Of a stretch of 64,000 nucleotides of DNA, positions 47,194 to 57,217 are shown in pieces. The stretch covers positions 626,274 to 690,273 of the forward strand of contig DIAM01000021.1 of NCBI GenBank assembly GCA_002416505.1, written 5' to 3'. Made by a program: the position numbers and the translations under genes. The notes under the pieces were generated by a model. The model had not been told where the DNA came from. It searched no databases and was given only the letters and a program-made list of their open reading frames with translations. Source of the DNA: Gammaproteobacteria bacterium UBA5078. Lineage in GTDB: Bacteria > Pseudomonadota > Gammaproteobacteria > Pseudomonadales > Pseudohongiellaceae. Position 1 is the first letter of the stretch, and each line of letters opens with the position of its first letter.

Positions 47194-48039
47194 ATGGCAA
47201 CTTCACACGAAACGGTAGAAACCGCGCAAACCGCAACCGATTATGTACAGCATCACCTTGGCTTCTTAACCTTTGGTGAGCGTCATGATGGTAGTTGGGG
47301 TTTTGCACATTCGACCCAAGAAGCCGCAGATATGGGTTTTTGGGCCATCAATGTGGACTCGATGCTGATATCCGTTCTACTGGGCATTATCTTTATTGCG
47401 GTGTTCCGCTTTGGAATCAAAGGTGCAACGAGCGGTAAACCTGGCGGATTCCAGAACTTCCTCGAAGTGATCGTAGAGTTCGTTCAAACGAACGTAAAGA
47501 ATAGCTTCTACGCTAAGAACGACCTCATCGGTCCTCTTGCCCTGACTATCTTCTGTTGGATATTTATGATGAATGCCATGGACTTGGTACCAGTTGACTG
47601 GATACCTTGGTTGGCACAGACCATCGCCGGTGACCCACACCTGTATTTTAAAGCCGTACCTACTACAGACCTCAACATCACTTTGGGTTTTGCTATTAGT
47701 GTTTTCTTCTTGATCATTTTCTACAGCATTAAGATCAAGGGGCTTGGTGGTTTCTTAGGTGAGTTCGCTTTTCATCCGTTCGGTAAGTGGGCAATGCCCC
47801 TTAACCTTATCCTCGAACTCCCAGGCTTCCTCGCGAAGCCCGTATCCCTGGCGCTGCGACTATATGGAAACTTCTTCGCCGGCGAAGTGATTTTCTTAGT
47901 AATCGCCTTGGTAGGTTACTGGCAGTTGCCACTGCATTTTGGTTGGGCTGTGTTCCATATTCTTGTAGTTACCCTGCAGGCGTATTTGTTCATGATGCTT
48001 ACCATTGTGTACCTAAATCAGGCGCACACGACTCACTAA
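47194..48039 (+). CDS. atpB: F1Fo ATP synthase subunit a
   Basis: The protein is 281 residues. It is the membrane stator subunit that forms the two proton half-channels. The essential arginine is visible in LRLYGNFFAGEV (Arg222). Other conserved blocks are MNAMDLVPVDWIP and KPVSLALRL. The N-terminus before the first helix is long and polar, with HHLGFLTFGE. It sits between atpI and atpE in the standard order. Confidence 0.97.
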   Translation: MATSHETVETAQTATDYVQHHLGFLTFGERHDGSWGFAHSTQEAADMGFWAINVDSMLISVLLGIIFIAVFRFGIKGATSGKPGGFQNFLEVIVEFVQTNVKNSFYAKNDLIGPLALTIFCWIFMMNAMDLVPVDWIPWLAQTIAGDPHLYFKAVPTTDLNITLGFAISVFFLIIFYSIKIKGLGGFLGEFAFHPFGKWAMPLNLILELPGFLAKPVSLALRLYGNFFAGEVIFLVIALVGYWQLPLHFGWAVFHILVVTLQAYLFMMLTIVYLNQAHTTH

Positions 48040-48086
48040 ACCCTTTAATCACAACTGTAAAATCTTAGTAAAACTTGGAGATATAA

Positions 48087-48329
48087 ATGGAAACTGTACA
48101 GGCTTTTTCTTTGATCGCTGCTGCAATCATCTTCGGCATCTGTGGTGCTGGTACCGCTGTAGCGTTCGGTAATCTGGGCGGCAAACTGATTGAGAGCTCC
48201 GCTCGTCAACCAGAGCTTGCGCCAAAACTGCAGACTCAGTTCTTCTTGGTTGCAGCATTCGTGGACGTAATCTCCATCATCGGCGTGGGTATGGCGTTCC
48301 TGTTCATTTTCGCAAACCCATTCGTTTAA
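48087..48329 (+). CDS. atpE: F1Fo ATP synthase subunit c
   Basis: The protein is 80 residues. It forms a hairpin of two helices joined by the polar loop ARQPEL. The ion-carrying carboxylate is Asp60 in FVDVISIIGVG. This Asp, with no sodium-binding Gln/Glu-Ser set, points to proton coupling. The glycine-rich first helix reads GICGAGTAVAFGNLGG. Multiple copies form the rotor ring. Confidence 0.97.
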   Translation: METVQAFSLIAAAIIFGICGAGTAVAFGNLGGKLIESSARQPELAPKLQTQFFLVAAFVDVISIIGVGMAFLFIFANPFV

Positions 48330-48395
48330 GATCGAACGAATAGTTGGATTCGTTAACACTAATGAGTTAACGACAATAAATTTCGAGGTAGCTGC

Positions 48396-48866
48396 ATGAA
48401 TCTCAACGCAACCATAATCGGACAATCGATCGCGTTCTTCGTATTCGTTTGGTTTTGCATGAAATATGTTTGGCCTCCGATCACTTCCATTCTCGAAGAG
48501 CGTCAGACGAAAATCGCAGAAGGGCTCGAAGCAGCTGATCGTGCCCAGCGTGATCTTAACCTTGCGCAGAACAAAGCGGCGGAAGAGTTACGTGAAGCGA
48601 AACAGCAGGGTGCGCAGCTGATCGAACAAGCCAACAAGCGAGCTAATCAAATCGTCGACGAGGCGAAAGATAAAGCGCGCGAAGAGGGCCAGCGTCTGAT
48701 CGCCGGTGCACAAGCTGAGATAGAAATGGAGCTGCAAAGAGCGAAGGAAGATCTTCGTGCACAAGTAGCTGCAATTGCAGTGGCTGGCGCCGAGAAGATT
48801 CTGGAAAGAACGATCGATCAGGCGGCTAACGAAGAGCTTATGAAGAAGCTCGCATCCGAGCTATAA
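48396..48866 (+). CDS. atpF: F1Fo ATP synthase subunit b
   Basis: The protein is 156 residues. One N-terminal membrane helix (about 7-25) is followed by a long charged coiled coil rich in Ala, Glu, Lys and Arg. This makes the peripheral stalk as a dimer. WPPITSILEERQTKIAEGL is the typical start of the soluble part. It lies between atpE and atpH. Confidence 0.96.
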   Translation: MNLNATIIGQSIAFFVFVWFCMKYVWPPITSILEERQTKIAEGLEAADRAQRDLNLAQNKAAEELREAKQQGAQLIEQANKRANQIVDEAKDKAREEGQRLIAGAQAEIEMELQRAKEDLRAQVAAIAVAGAEKILERTIDQAANEELMKKLASEL

Positions 48867-48877
48867 GGCGATAAGTA

Positions 48878-49414
48878 ATGGCAGAGTCAATTACATTAGC
48901 CAGACCGTATGCCAAAGCAGCGTTTGAAGTTGCTCTGGCTGCTAATGAGCTTAGTGCCTGGTCTCAGGCGCTGAACTTGCTGGCCAACGTGGCAGCGAGT
49001 GAACAAGTGCGTCGTTGCTTGTTGTCGCCAGCACTCACTGCGGCACAGCAGTCCGAAACGCTAATTAATCTTTGCGGCGATGAGCTGTCACCTAAAGTGA
49101 ACAAACTCGTTTACCTGCTAGCAGAGAATAAGCGCCTTACATTGCTAGGAGAAATATCCGAGCTTTTCGAAGCGCTCAAGGCGGCACAGGAGTCGACAGT
49201 AGACGTAGAGTTGTCGACCGCGTTTGAACTGAACCAAGAAGTTGTAAACAAAATTACCCAGGCACTCAAGACTCGTTTGAACAGAGATATCAAGTTGCAG
49301 ACTCGAGTTGATAAGCATTTGATCGGTGGCGCAGTCATACGCGCAGGCGATACCGTTATCGATAGCTCTGTCCGGGGAAAGTTGACCAAATTAGCCGAAG
49401 CAATGAATTCCTAG
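48878..49414 (+). CDS. atpH: F1Fo ATP synthase subunit delta
   Basis: The protein is 178 residues. It caps F1 and joins it to the b-subunit stalk. The N-terminal ARPYAKAAFEVA and C-terminal IGGAVIRAGDTVIDSSVRGKL are family hallmarks. It starts 11 bases after atpF and precedes atpA by 25 bases. Confidence 0.96.
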   Translation: MAESITLARPYAKAAFEVALAANELSAWSQALNLLANVAASEQVRRCLLSPALTAAQQSETLINLCGDELSPKVNKLVYLLAENKRLTLLGEISELFEALKAAQESTVDVELSTAFELNQEVVNKITQALKTRLNRDIKLQTRVDKHLIGGAVIRAGDTVIDSSVRGKLTKLAEAMNS

Positions 49415-49439
49415 ACGAACTGGGAATGAGGGAAAAAGC

Positions 49440-50984
49440 ATGCAACAACTGAATCCATCAGAAATCAGTGAAATCATTAAGCAGCGTATCGATAGTCTCG
49501 ATGTTTCCGTGCAAGCGAAAAACGAAGGCACGATCGTCAGCGTTTCGGACGGTATTATCCGCATCCACGGCCTAGCTGACGTGATGTATGGTGAGATGAT
49601 CGAGTTCGACGGCGGCATCTTCGGTATGGCACTGAACTTGGAGCGAGACTCTGTTGGTGCGGTTGTTCTCGGCGACTATAAGACGCTCGCGGAAGGACAG
49701 ACAGCGCGCTGTACTAAACGAATTCTAGAAGTACCAATTGGTCCCGAGCTCGAAGGCCGCGTTGTTGATGCACTGGGAAAGCCGATCGATGGCAAGGGCG
49801 CCATCAATGCCAAGCTGAGTGCGCCAGTAGAGAAAGTGGCCCCAGGGGTAATCGCGCGTAAATCCGTTGACCAACCAGTGCAGACCGGCCTAAAGGCAAT
49901 CGACGCCATGGTGCCAATCGGCCGTGGACAGCGCGAACTGATCATCGGTGACCGTCAGGTAGGTAAGACTGCGGTAGCGGTCGACGCGATCATCAACCAG
50001 AAGGGCAAGAACGTTAAGTGTATCTACGTGGCCATTGGACAGAAGCAGTCCTCTATCGCCAACGTAGTGCGCAAACTGGAAGAGCACGGCGCGATGGAAT
50101 ACACCATCGTCGTAGCCGCTAGCGCCTCAGACCCCGCCTCCATGCAGTTCATCGCGCCATACGCGGGCTGCTCAATGGGCGAGTACTACCGCGACCGCGG
50201 CGAAGACGCTCTAATCATTTATGACGATCTGACTAAGCAGGCTTGGGCCTACCGCCAGATCTCCCTGCTGCTGCGTCGTCCACCGGGCCGTGAAGCTTAC
50301 CCCGGCGACGTATTCTATTTGCACTCCCGTCTTCTCGAGCGTGCCTCACGCGTGAGCGCCGAGTATGTAGAGAAATTCACGAATGGCGAAGTGAAGGGCA
50401 AGACCGGTTCTTTGACGGCACTGCCAATCATCGAGACGCAGGCCGGCGACGTATCTGCGTTCGTTCCGACGAACGTGATCTCTATCACCGACGGCCAGAT
50501 CTTCTTGGAATCTGATCTGTTCAACTCCGGTATCCGTCCTGCGATCAACGCGGGTCTGTCGGTATCTCGAGTGGGTGGTGCGGCACAGACTAAGATCATC
50601 AAGAAGCTTGGCGGCGGTATCCGTATCGCACTCGCCCAGTATCGTGAACTCGCGGCTTTCGCACAGTTCGCTTCCGATCTGGACGAGGCGACTCGTTCAC
50701 AGCTCGAGCACGGTCAGCGTGTTACAGAGTTGATGAAGCAGTCCCAATACTCTCCTCTGTCAATCGCGGAGATGGGTCTAGTCCTGTTCGCGGCGAACGA
50801 AGGTTTCTTGAAAGACGTAGAGCTGAACAAAGTGGTCGCCTTCGAACGCGCACTGATCTCTTATGCAAACAGCGAGCATGCGGCGTTGATTGCGAAGATC
50901 AACGAGAAGGGCGATTACAACGACGATATCGCGGCACAACTCAAAGCGACTATCGAGAAGTTTAAGTCTACCCAGACCTGGTAA
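49440..50984 (+). CDS. atpA: F1Fo ATP synthase subunit alpha
   Basis: The protein is 514 residues. It is the regulatory nucleotide-binding subunit alternating with beta in the F1 head. The P-loop GDRQVGKT is at residues 170-177. LIIYDDLTKQAWAYRQISLLLRRPPGREAYPGD contains the segment typical of alpha. The N-terminus LNPSEISEIIKQRI binds delta. Length and order are normal. Confidence 0.98.
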   Translation: MQQLNPSEISEIIKQRIDSLDVSVQAKNEGTIVSVSDGIIRIHGLADVMYGEMIEFDGGIFGMALNLERDSVGAVVLGDYKTLAEGQTARCTKRILEVPIGPELEGRVVDALGKPIDGKGAINAKLSAPVEKVAPGVIARKSVDQPVQTGLKAIDAMVPIGRGQRELIIGDRQVGKTAVAVDAIINQKGKNVKCIYVAIGQKQSSIANVVRKLEEHGAMEYTIVVAASASDPASMQFIAPYAGCSMGEYYRDRGEDALIIYDDLTKQAWAYRQISLLLRRPPGREAYPGDVFYLHSRLLERASRVSAEYVEKFTNGEVKGKTGSLTALPIIETQAGDVSAFVPTNVISITDGQIFLESDLFNSGIRPAINAGLSVSRVGGAAQTKIIKKLGGGIRIALAQYRELAAFAQFASDLDEATRSQLEHGQRVTELMKQSQYSPLSIAEMGLVLFAANEGFLKDVELNKVVAFERALISYANSEHAALIAKINEKGDYNDDIAAQLKATIEKFKSTQTW

Positions 50985-51005
50985 TTGATATTTAAACGGT
51001 GAGAT

Positions 51006-51866
51006 ATGGCTGTCGGCAAAGAGATTAGAACAAAGATCTCCAGCATTAAGAACACACAGAAAATTACCAGCGCGATGGAGATGGTGGCTGCGAGTAAGAT
51101 GCGCAAGGCACAGGAACGCATGGCGCTAGGTAAGCCGTATGCCGCACGTATTCGTGAGGTTATCGGACATGTGGCCAATGCGACGCCCGAATACCACCAT
51201 GCGTATTTCAATGAACGCCCAGTCAAGAACGTCGGCTATATCATAGTCTCGTCTGACCGCGGTCTTTGTGGCGGCTTGAACATTAACGTGTTCAAGGCGA
51301 CTGTGAAATCCATGGCCACTTTGAAGGCGCAAGGTGCAGGAATTCAGCTTTGCGCGATCGGCGCGAAGGCGACCTCCTTCTTCAACAGTTACGGCGGCAA
51401 TGTTGTGGCCTCAATGCGCGGCATAGGCGAAGCCCCGCAAGTTGAGGATGTCATTGGCGCAGTGAAAGTGATGCTCGATAAGTTCGCCTCCGGTGAGATC
51501 GATCGACTCTATGTTGTGGGCAATAGTTTCGTGAATACCATGACGCAGACACCGGTCGTAGCACAGTTGCTGCCGCTGGAAGCGTCACCAGAAAAAGAAT
51601 TTAAGCATCATTGGGACTATATTTATGAGCCCGAACCACAGGAGCTACTCGACGCCTTATTGGCACGTTATATCGAGTCTCAGGTGTATCAGGCTGTAGT
51701 CGAAAATAATGCCTGTGAACAGGCAGCAAGAATGATGGCCATGAAGAACGCTACAGATAACGCTGGCGATATCATCGAGGACCTTGGTTTGATTTACAAC
51801 AAGGCGCGACAGGCATCAATTACGCAGGAGCTTTCCGAGATCGTGAGCGGTGCAGCCGCCGTTTAA
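51006..51866 (+). CDS. atpG: F1Fo ATP synthase subunit gamma
   Basis: The protein is 286 residues. It is the central rotor shaft. The N-terminal helix KEIRTKISSIKNTQKITSAMEMVAASKMRKAQ and the C-terminal MMAMKNATDNAGDIIEDLGLIYNKARQASITQEL form the coiled coil inside the alpha-beta ring. SSDRGLCGGLN is also conserved. It lies between atpA and atpD, with an 86-bp gap before atpD. Confidence 0.97.
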   Translation: MAVGKEIRTKISSIKNTQKITSAMEMVAASKMRKAQERMALGKPYAARIREVIGHVANATPEYHHAYFNERPVKNVGYIIVSSDRGLCGGLNINVFKATVKSMATLKAQGAGIQLCAIGAKATSFFNSYGGNVVASMRGIGEAPQVEDVIGAVKVMLDKFASGEIDRLYVVGNSFVNTMTQTPVVAQLLPLEASPEKEFKHHWDYIYEPEPQELLDALLARYIESQVYQAVVENNACEQAARMMAMKNATDNAGDIIEDLGLIYNKARQASITQELSEIVSGAAAV

Positions 51867-51952
51867 GGCGCCACCACACGAGATGGATAAGCAATCTTTT
51901 AGCAAACAGAATTCAGCAAGATATTGGATTTAGACCTTAAGAGGAACCGAAC

Positions 51953-53350
51953 ATGAGTAGCGGTCGTATCGTTCAAATTATTGGTGCGGTTATTGACGTA
52001 CAGTTTCCGAGGGAATCAGTCCCCAAGGTATATGACGCTCTGCAAGTAGAGGGCAAAGCGACGACACTAGAAGTTCAGCAGCAGCTGGGCGACGGCGTCG
52101 TTCGCACCATCGCCATGGGCAGCACCGAAGGTCTGTCTCGCGGTCTGAATGTCGTTGACTCCGGCGCACCTATCTCTGTACCTGTAGGTCTAGAGACATT
52201 GGGTCGCATCATGGACGTACTCGGCAGCCCAATCGACGAGCGCGGTGCTATTGGTGAGAAAGAGCGCATGCCTATTCACCGTAAAGCACCTGCTTACGAT
52301 GAGCTTGCGGCATCTAACGAATTGCTCGAGACCGGTATCAAGGTAATCGACTTGATCTGTCCTTTCGCTAAGGGCGGCAAGGTAGGTCTGTTCGGCGGCG
52401 CCGGTGTTGGTAAGACAGTTAACATGATGGAACTGATCAACAACATCGCTAAGGCACACAGTGGTCTGTCTGTATTCGCCGGGGTAGGTGAGCGTACTCG
52501 AGAGGGTAACGACTTCTACCACGAGATGGCAGAATCTAAGGTTATCGATCTCGACAACCTCGAGAACTCTAAAGTAGCCATGGTTTACGGCCAGATGAAT
52601 GAGCCGCCCGGTAACCGTCTGCGCGTTGCACTGACTGGTCTGACTATGGCCGAGAAATTCCGTGACGAAGGCCGTGACGTACTCTTCTTCGTCGACAACA
52701 TCTATCGTTATACACTCGCCGGTACGGAAGTATCCGCATTGCTAGGCCGTATGCCTTCCGCGGTGGGTTACCAGCCTACCTTGGCTGAGGAAATGGGTGT
52801 TCTGCAAGAGCGTATTACGTCGACTAAGACAGGTTCGATTACGTCTATCCAAGCGGTATACGTACCTGCGGACGACTTGACTGACCCGTCACCAGCGACC
52901 ACCTTCGCCCACCTTGACGCAACAGTAGTACTGTCCCGTGCGATTGCTGAGCTGGGTATTTACCCCGCGATCGACCCACTCGACTCGTCCTCGCGTCAGT
53001 TGGATCCTTTGGTCATAGGCCAGGAACACTACGATGTGGCGCGTGGCGTGCAGTCGGTACTGCAGCGTTACAAAGAACTGAAAGATATTATCGCGATCCT
53101 AGGTATGGACGAGCTGTCAGAAGACGACAAGCAAATCGTATCCCGCGCACGTAAGATCCAGCGCTTCCTTTCCCAGCCATTCTTCGTGGCAGAGGTGTTC
53201 ACCAACACCCCGGGCAAGTATGTGCCATTGAAAGACACGATTGCAGGGTTTAAGGGCATTCTGGCCGGTGACTATGACCAGATTCCTGAGCAGGCCTTCA
53301 ACATGGTAGGCAGCATCGAAGAAGCTGTGGCCAAAGCGAAGAAGCTGTAA
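51953..53350 (+). CDS. atpD: F1Fo ATP synthase subunit beta
   Basis: The protein is 465 residues. It is the catalytic subunit. The P-loop GGAGVGKT is at 148-155, the catalytic-glutamate segment is GVGERTREGNDFYHEM, and the DELSEDD element lies near the C-terminus. Length and sequence are typical of gammaproteobacteria. AAGAGGA before the ATG gives a good ribosome binding site. Confidence 0.98.
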   Translation: MSSGRIVQIIGAVIDVQFPRESVPKVYDALQVEGKATTLEVQQQLGDGVVRTIAMGSTEGLSRGLNVVDSGAPISVPVGLETLGRIMDVLGSPIDERGAIGEKERMPIHRKAPAYDELAASNELLETGIKVIDLICPFAKGGKVGLFGGAGVGKTVNMMELINNIAKAHSGLSVFAGVGERTREGNDFYHEMAESKVIDLDNLENSKVAMVYGQMNEPPGNRLRVALTGLTMAEKFRDEGRDVLFFVDNIYRYTLAGTEVSALLGRMPSAVGYQPTLAEEMGVLQERITSTKTGSITSIQAVYVPADDLTDPSPATTFAHLDATVVLSRAIAELGIYPAIDPLDSSSRQLDPLVIGQEHYDVARGVQSVLQRYKELKDIIAILGMDELSEDDKQIVSRARKIQRFLSQPFFVAEVFTNTPGKYVPLKDTIAGFKGILAGDYDQIPEQAFNMVGSIEEAVAKAKKL

Positions 53351-53380
53351 TCGTAATTAGCACTTAAAGAGAAAGACGAA

Positions 53381-53794
53381 ATGGCTATGACTATGCACTG
53401 CGACATCGTAAGCGCTGAGGAGAAGATCTTCAGTGGACTAGTCGAGATACTGGTCGCTACAGGCACTCTAGGTGATCTGGGCATTGCGCCAGGTCACGCG
53501 CCACTACTCACGGCCCTCATCCCAGGGCCAGTACGAGTCGTGCTACAGAACGGTTCGGAGGAGATTTACTATGTCTCCGGCGGTTTCTTAGAGGTGCAGA
53601 GTGGCGTCGTGACAGTGCTCGCCGATACCGCGTTGCGCGCCGACGACGTCAACGAGGCCGCGGCCTTGAGAGCGATCGAAGATGCCAACGAAGCGATCAG
53701 CAATAAGACTAGTGAGTTTGAATACTCGCGCGCTGCTACACAATTGGCCGAGGCGGCAGCACAGCTGCGTGCCCTGCGACAATTGCGCAAGTAA
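53381..53794 (+). CDS. atpC: F1Fo ATP synthase subunit epsilon
   Basis: The protein is 137 residues. The N-terminal beta sandwich begins MHCDIVSAEEKIFSG and contains GDLGIAPGHAPLLT; a C-terminal helical pair follows and can inhibit ATP hydrolysis. It closes the atp operon and is followed 26 bp later by a strong terminator. Confidence 0.96.
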   Translation: MAMTMHCDIVSAEEKIFSGLVEILVATGTLGDLGIAPGHAPLLTALIPGPVRVVLQNGSEEIYYVSGGFLEVQSGVVTVLADTALRADDVNEAAALRAIEDANEAISNKTSEFEYSRAATQLAEAAAQLRALRQLRK

Positions 53795-53820
53795 GTCGAC
53801 AACAGCAAGTTGGAAGTATA

Positions 53821-53848
53821 AAAAGGGTAGCGCGAGCTACCCTTTTTT
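53821..53848 (+). terminator. Rho-independent terminator of the atp operon
   Basis: AAAAGGGTAGC-GCGA-GCTACCCTTTT forms an 11-bp stem closed by a GCGA tetraloop and runs into TTTTTT. It is palindromic enough to work on both strands. Confidence 0.9.
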
Positions 53849-53930
53849 GTTGTTTAGACTTTAGATAACGTTAGGCTCACGAATTCTCGGTTAAACTAAG
53901 CCTCTGATCCTACAAGGAAGCGCCCGGAAC

Positions 53931-55310
53931 ATGAACTCAAAGTCTGCAGACGTCCTCGAAGTCATTATTCTAGCCGCTGGGAAAGGAACTCGGATGTATT
54001 CGAGTACTCCCAAGGTATTGCATCGCATCGGTGGCCACCCCTTATTGGGGCATGTGATAAACAGCGCAACCCAGCTAGGCGCACACCGGATTCACGTAGT
54101 AATAGGCTATGAGGGTGAGGCGGTTAGAGCACACTTCACCGAGGCAGACCTAAGCTGGGCCACGCAGACAGAGCAGCTAGGCACAGGCCACGCCGTAGCC
54201 CAGGCTCTTCCAAATATTCCCGATGATGCAAAGGTCCTCGTTCTCTATGGCGATGTGCCGCTAATTCAGCCGAAAACACTCAAGGCATTAACCGCAGCCT
54301 GTCACGCCGACGCAATCTCAGTACTTACTGTGTTAAGTACAGACCCGACGGGCCTTGGCAGAATTGTTCGTGATGAGGACGGCCGTACGGTCGCGATAGT
54401 TGAAGAGAAGGACGCCGACACGCAGCACAAACTCATTCGTGAGACGAATAGTGGAATTCTCGCCGCGCCAGCGGGTCGGCTACGAGCCTGGCTTGCCGCA
54501 CTGTCCCCAAAGAACGCCCAGGGGGAGTACTATCTCACCGACATTATCGCCGCAGCCGTTGCGGATGGTTGCGAGGTCGCGACCTTGATGCTCGAAGACG
54601 AGCTCGAGGTACTCGGAGTTAATAATAAGTTTCAGTTAGCGCAATTGGAGCGTCATTACCAGAGCCGCATCGCCGAGCAGTTGATGTTGGCGGGTGTCGG
54701 CTTAGCAGATCCAGCGCGTATCGATGTGCGCGGCACCTTGCAATGCGGCCGCGACGTCGAGATCGATATCAACACGATTTTCGAAGGAGAGGTGACGCTC
54801 GGCAATGGTGTGCATATAGGACCCAATGTCGTAATCAAGAATAGCCATATCGGCGACGGCACCCATATCTATGCGAATTGCCATATCGAAGAATCTCAAA
54901 TAGCGCAAAACTGTGCGATAGGACCCTTTGCTAGATTGCGCACCGGCACAAATTTGGCCGACGACGCGAAGATAGGGAATTTCGTCGAGACAAAGAAAGC
55001 GCAGATCGGCAAAGGCTCCAAAATAAACCATTTGAGCTATGTGGGCGACGCCAGCGTTGGCGAAAAGGCTAATATTGGTGCAGGCACGATTACCTGTAAT
55101 TATGACGGCGTAAATAAACACCAGACAGTGATAAGGGACGGCGTATTCGTAGGCTCCAATTCCGTATTGGTCGCGCCCCTAGTCCTTGGCAAGAATGCCT
55201 TCATCGCCGCAGGCTCCACGATCACTCGTGATGTCGCTGACGAAACACTCGGTGTCGCCCGCAGCAAGCAACGTAATATAGATGGTTGGAAGCGACCTAG
55301 TAAAAAATGA
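53931..55310 (+). CDS. glmU: Bifunctional GlmU (N-acetylglucosamine-1-P uridyltransferase / glucosamine-1-P acetyltransferase)
   Basis: The protein is 459 residues. It makes UDP-GlcNAc for peptidoglycan and LPS. The N-terminal pyrophosphorylase has LAAGKGTRMYSSTPKVLH, and YGDVPL carries the metal-binding Asp. The C-terminal left-handed beta helix (about 250 onward) has hexad repeats and the acetyltransferase stretch NYDGVNKHQT. It follows the atp terminator and so has its own promoter. glmS lies 45 bp downstream. Confidence 0.97.
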   Translation: MNSKSADVLEVIILAAGKGTRMYSSTPKVLHRIGGHPLLGHVINSATQLGAHRIHVVIGYEGEAVRAHFTEADLSWATQTEQLGTGHAVAQALPNIPDDAKVLVLYGDVPLIQPKTLKALTAACHADAISVLTVLSTDPTGLGRIVRDEDGRTVAIVEEKDADTQHKLIRETNSGILAAPAGRLRAWLAALSPKNAQGEYYLTDIIAAAVADGCEVATLMLEDELEVLGVNNKFQLAQLERHYQSRIAEQLMLAGVGLADPARIDVRGTLQCGRDVEIDINTIFEGEVTLGNGVHIGPNVVIKNSHIGDGTHIYANCHIEESQIAQNCAIGPFARLRTGTNLADDAKIGNFVETKKAQIGKGSKINHLSYVGDASVGEKANIGAGTITCNYDGVNKHQTVIRDGVFVGSNSVLVAPLVLGKNAFIAAGSTITRDVADETLGVARSKQRNIDGWKRPSKK

Positions 55311-55355
55311 ATTGAATAGCGTGCGCGAAAAACCCTCGCGACGAAAGGAGTTTCT

Positions 55356-57191
55356 ATGTGTGGAATAGTAGGCGCGGTAGCGCAAAGGGATGTGTCGGGA
55401 ATTCTCCTAGAGGGATTAAAGCGTCTCGAGTATAGAGGCTACGACTCCGCCGGCATGGCGCTGATTAATACGCAGAGCTCGGAGATCGATTGCATCAGGG
55501 CGCTCGGTAAAGTCGAGAAGCTAGAAGAGGCGATGACCAAGCGGCCGTTCGTGGGGCAGATAGGGATAGCGCATACGCGTTGGGCCACTCATGGCGAGCC
55601 AAGCGAGAAGAATGCGCACCCGCATATCTCACAAACTGATATCGCGCTCGTTCATAATGGGATTATCGAAAATTATTTGAGTTTTCGCGATGAGCTTATC
55701 GGTGCTGGCTATCGGTTCGATTCCGAGACCGACACAGAGGTAATCGTTCATTTGATCCATAAGCTCTGTAAAGAGAAAGAGATTAGTCTTCTAGAGGCGG
55801 TAAAGGAAACAGTAGGCAGATTACACGGCGCCTATGGCCTGTGTGTTATCAACCGAAACGAGCCAGATAAAATCGTCTTGGCGCGCAGTGGCAGCCCACT
55901 AGTGATCGGCGTCGGCATCGGTGAGAATTTCGTGGCCTCCGATGCTTTAGCGCTCGGGCAGGTGACAGATCGCTTCATGTATCTTGAAGAGGGTGATATC
56001 GCGGAGATCACCCTGAAGTCCATTCGTATCTGGAATGGCGGTAAGAAAGTAAACCGCCCAATTACGCATATCAAGAGTGAGGTGGCCGAAGTAGAGAAGG
56101 GCGAGTATGGCCACTTCATGCTCAAGGAAATTTACGAACAAGCAAGAGTTATCAAGGATACTCTTAGCGGAAGAATCAGTGATACCCATGTGCTCGAAGA
56201 GGCGTTTGGTGTGAAGGCTAAGGGTATCTTCGACAAGGTAAAAAGCGTGCAGATCGTCGCGTGTGGAACCAGCTTTCATGCGGCGATGATTACCAAATAT
56301 TGGCTAGAGAATATCGCGAAGATGACTTGTTCGGTCGATATTGCGAGTGACTATCGCTATCGCAATATTATTGTTCAACCAGGCACCTTATTCGTAAGTA
56401 TTTCACAATCCGGAGAAACCGCTGACACGCTCGCCGCACTTCGTTACGCGAAGGAATTAAAATATGTTGGCACTCTTGCCATCTGCAATGTCGCGACAAG
56501 TTCGCTCGTGCGCGAATCCGATTTTTGTCTATTAACTACTGCGGGCCGGGAGATCGGCGTAGCCTCTACCAAGGCCTTTACTACCCAGCTATGTGTTCTG
56601 TTACTCCTGACCATCGTACTTGCGCGACGCACGGGCATGGCCGATGAGATAGAAAGGCAGTATGTGAGCGACCTTAATAAATTGCCCGCTCTCGTTAATA
56701 AGACATTAGAGTTGGACAATGAGATTCGCGATATCTCCAAGAACTTGATGGATAAGAATCATGCCTTGTTTCTCGGGCGTGGTATCCAGTATCCGATCGC
56801 GAAGGAAGGCGCGCTCAAGCTCAAGGAGATCTCTTACATTCATGCCGAGGCCTATCCGGCTGGTGAACTAAAGCATGGACCGTTGGCATTGGTGGATGAC
56901 AAGATGCCGGTAATCGCGGTGGCCCCCAACGACGAATTGCTCGGCAAGCTCAAGGGTAATCTCGCCGAGGTAAGTGCGCGTGGCGGTAAGTTGTTCGTGT
57001 TTGCCGACGAGAGCGCCGGCTTCGAGAACGATCGAAATTGTAAGGTCATCAACATACCCTCGGTGCCCGATATTCTCGCGCCGATCGTATATACGATTCC
57101 GCTACAGTTATTGGCCTATCATGTCGCGATATTCAAAGGCACCGATGTCGACCACCCTCGTAATCTCGCGAAATCTGTGACGGTCGAGTAA
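55356..57191 (+). CDS. glmS: Glutamine-fructose-6-phosphate aminotransferase
   Basis: The protein is 611 residues. It makes glucosamine-6-phosphate, the first step of the hexosamine pathway. Cys2 after the initiator Met is the glutaminase nucleophile (MCGIVGAV). Two SIS domains follow, with ACGTSFHAAM and SQSGETADTL, and the C-terminus is DVDHPRNLAKSVTVE. A strong AAAGGAG precedes the ATG. The conserved 3' coding end is the recognition site for Tn7 TnsD, and a Tn7-type element is inserted just after the stop. Confidence 0.98.
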   Translation: MCGIVGAVAQRDVSGILLEGLKRLEYRGYDSAGMALINTQSSEIDCIRALGKVEKLEEAMTKRPFVGQIGIAHTRWATHGEPSEKNAHPHISQTDIALVHNGIIENYLSFRDELIGAGYRFDSETDTEVIVHLIHKLCKEKEISLLEAVKETVGRLHGAYGLCVINRNEPDKIVLARSGSPLVIGVGIGENFVASDALALGQVTDRFMYLEEGDIAEITLKSIRIWNGGKKVNRPITHIKSEVAEVEKGEYGHFMLKEIYEQARVIKDTLSGRISDTHVLEEAFGVKAKGIFDKVKSVQIVACGTSFHAAMITKYWLENIAKMTCSVDIASDYRYRNIIVQPGTLFVSISQSGETADTLAALRYAKELKYVGTLAICNVATSSLVRESDFCLLTTAGREIGVASTKAFTTQLCVLLLLTIVLARRTGMADEIERQYVSDLNKLPALVNKTLELDNEIRDISKNLMDKNHALFLGRGIQYPIAKEGALKLKEISYIHAEAYPAGELKHGPLALVDDKMPVIAVAPNDELLGKLKGNLAEVSARGGKLFVFADESAGFENDRNCKVINIPSVPDILAPIVYTIPLQLLAYHVAIFKGTDVDHPRNLAKSVTVE

Positions 57192-57217
57192 AGCAGGCGA
57201 CGAGTGATGGCTTGCAC
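57157..57217. promoter_or_regulatory. attTn7: attTn7 attachment site with proposed target duplication
   Basis: The last roughly 36 bp of glmS is where TnsD binds in Tn7. Insertion occurs in the gap after the stop. The five bases before the transposon terminus, TGCAC (57213-57217), are the expected target duplication. Its centre lies 24 bases past the glmS stop, as for Tn7. Confidence 0.85.
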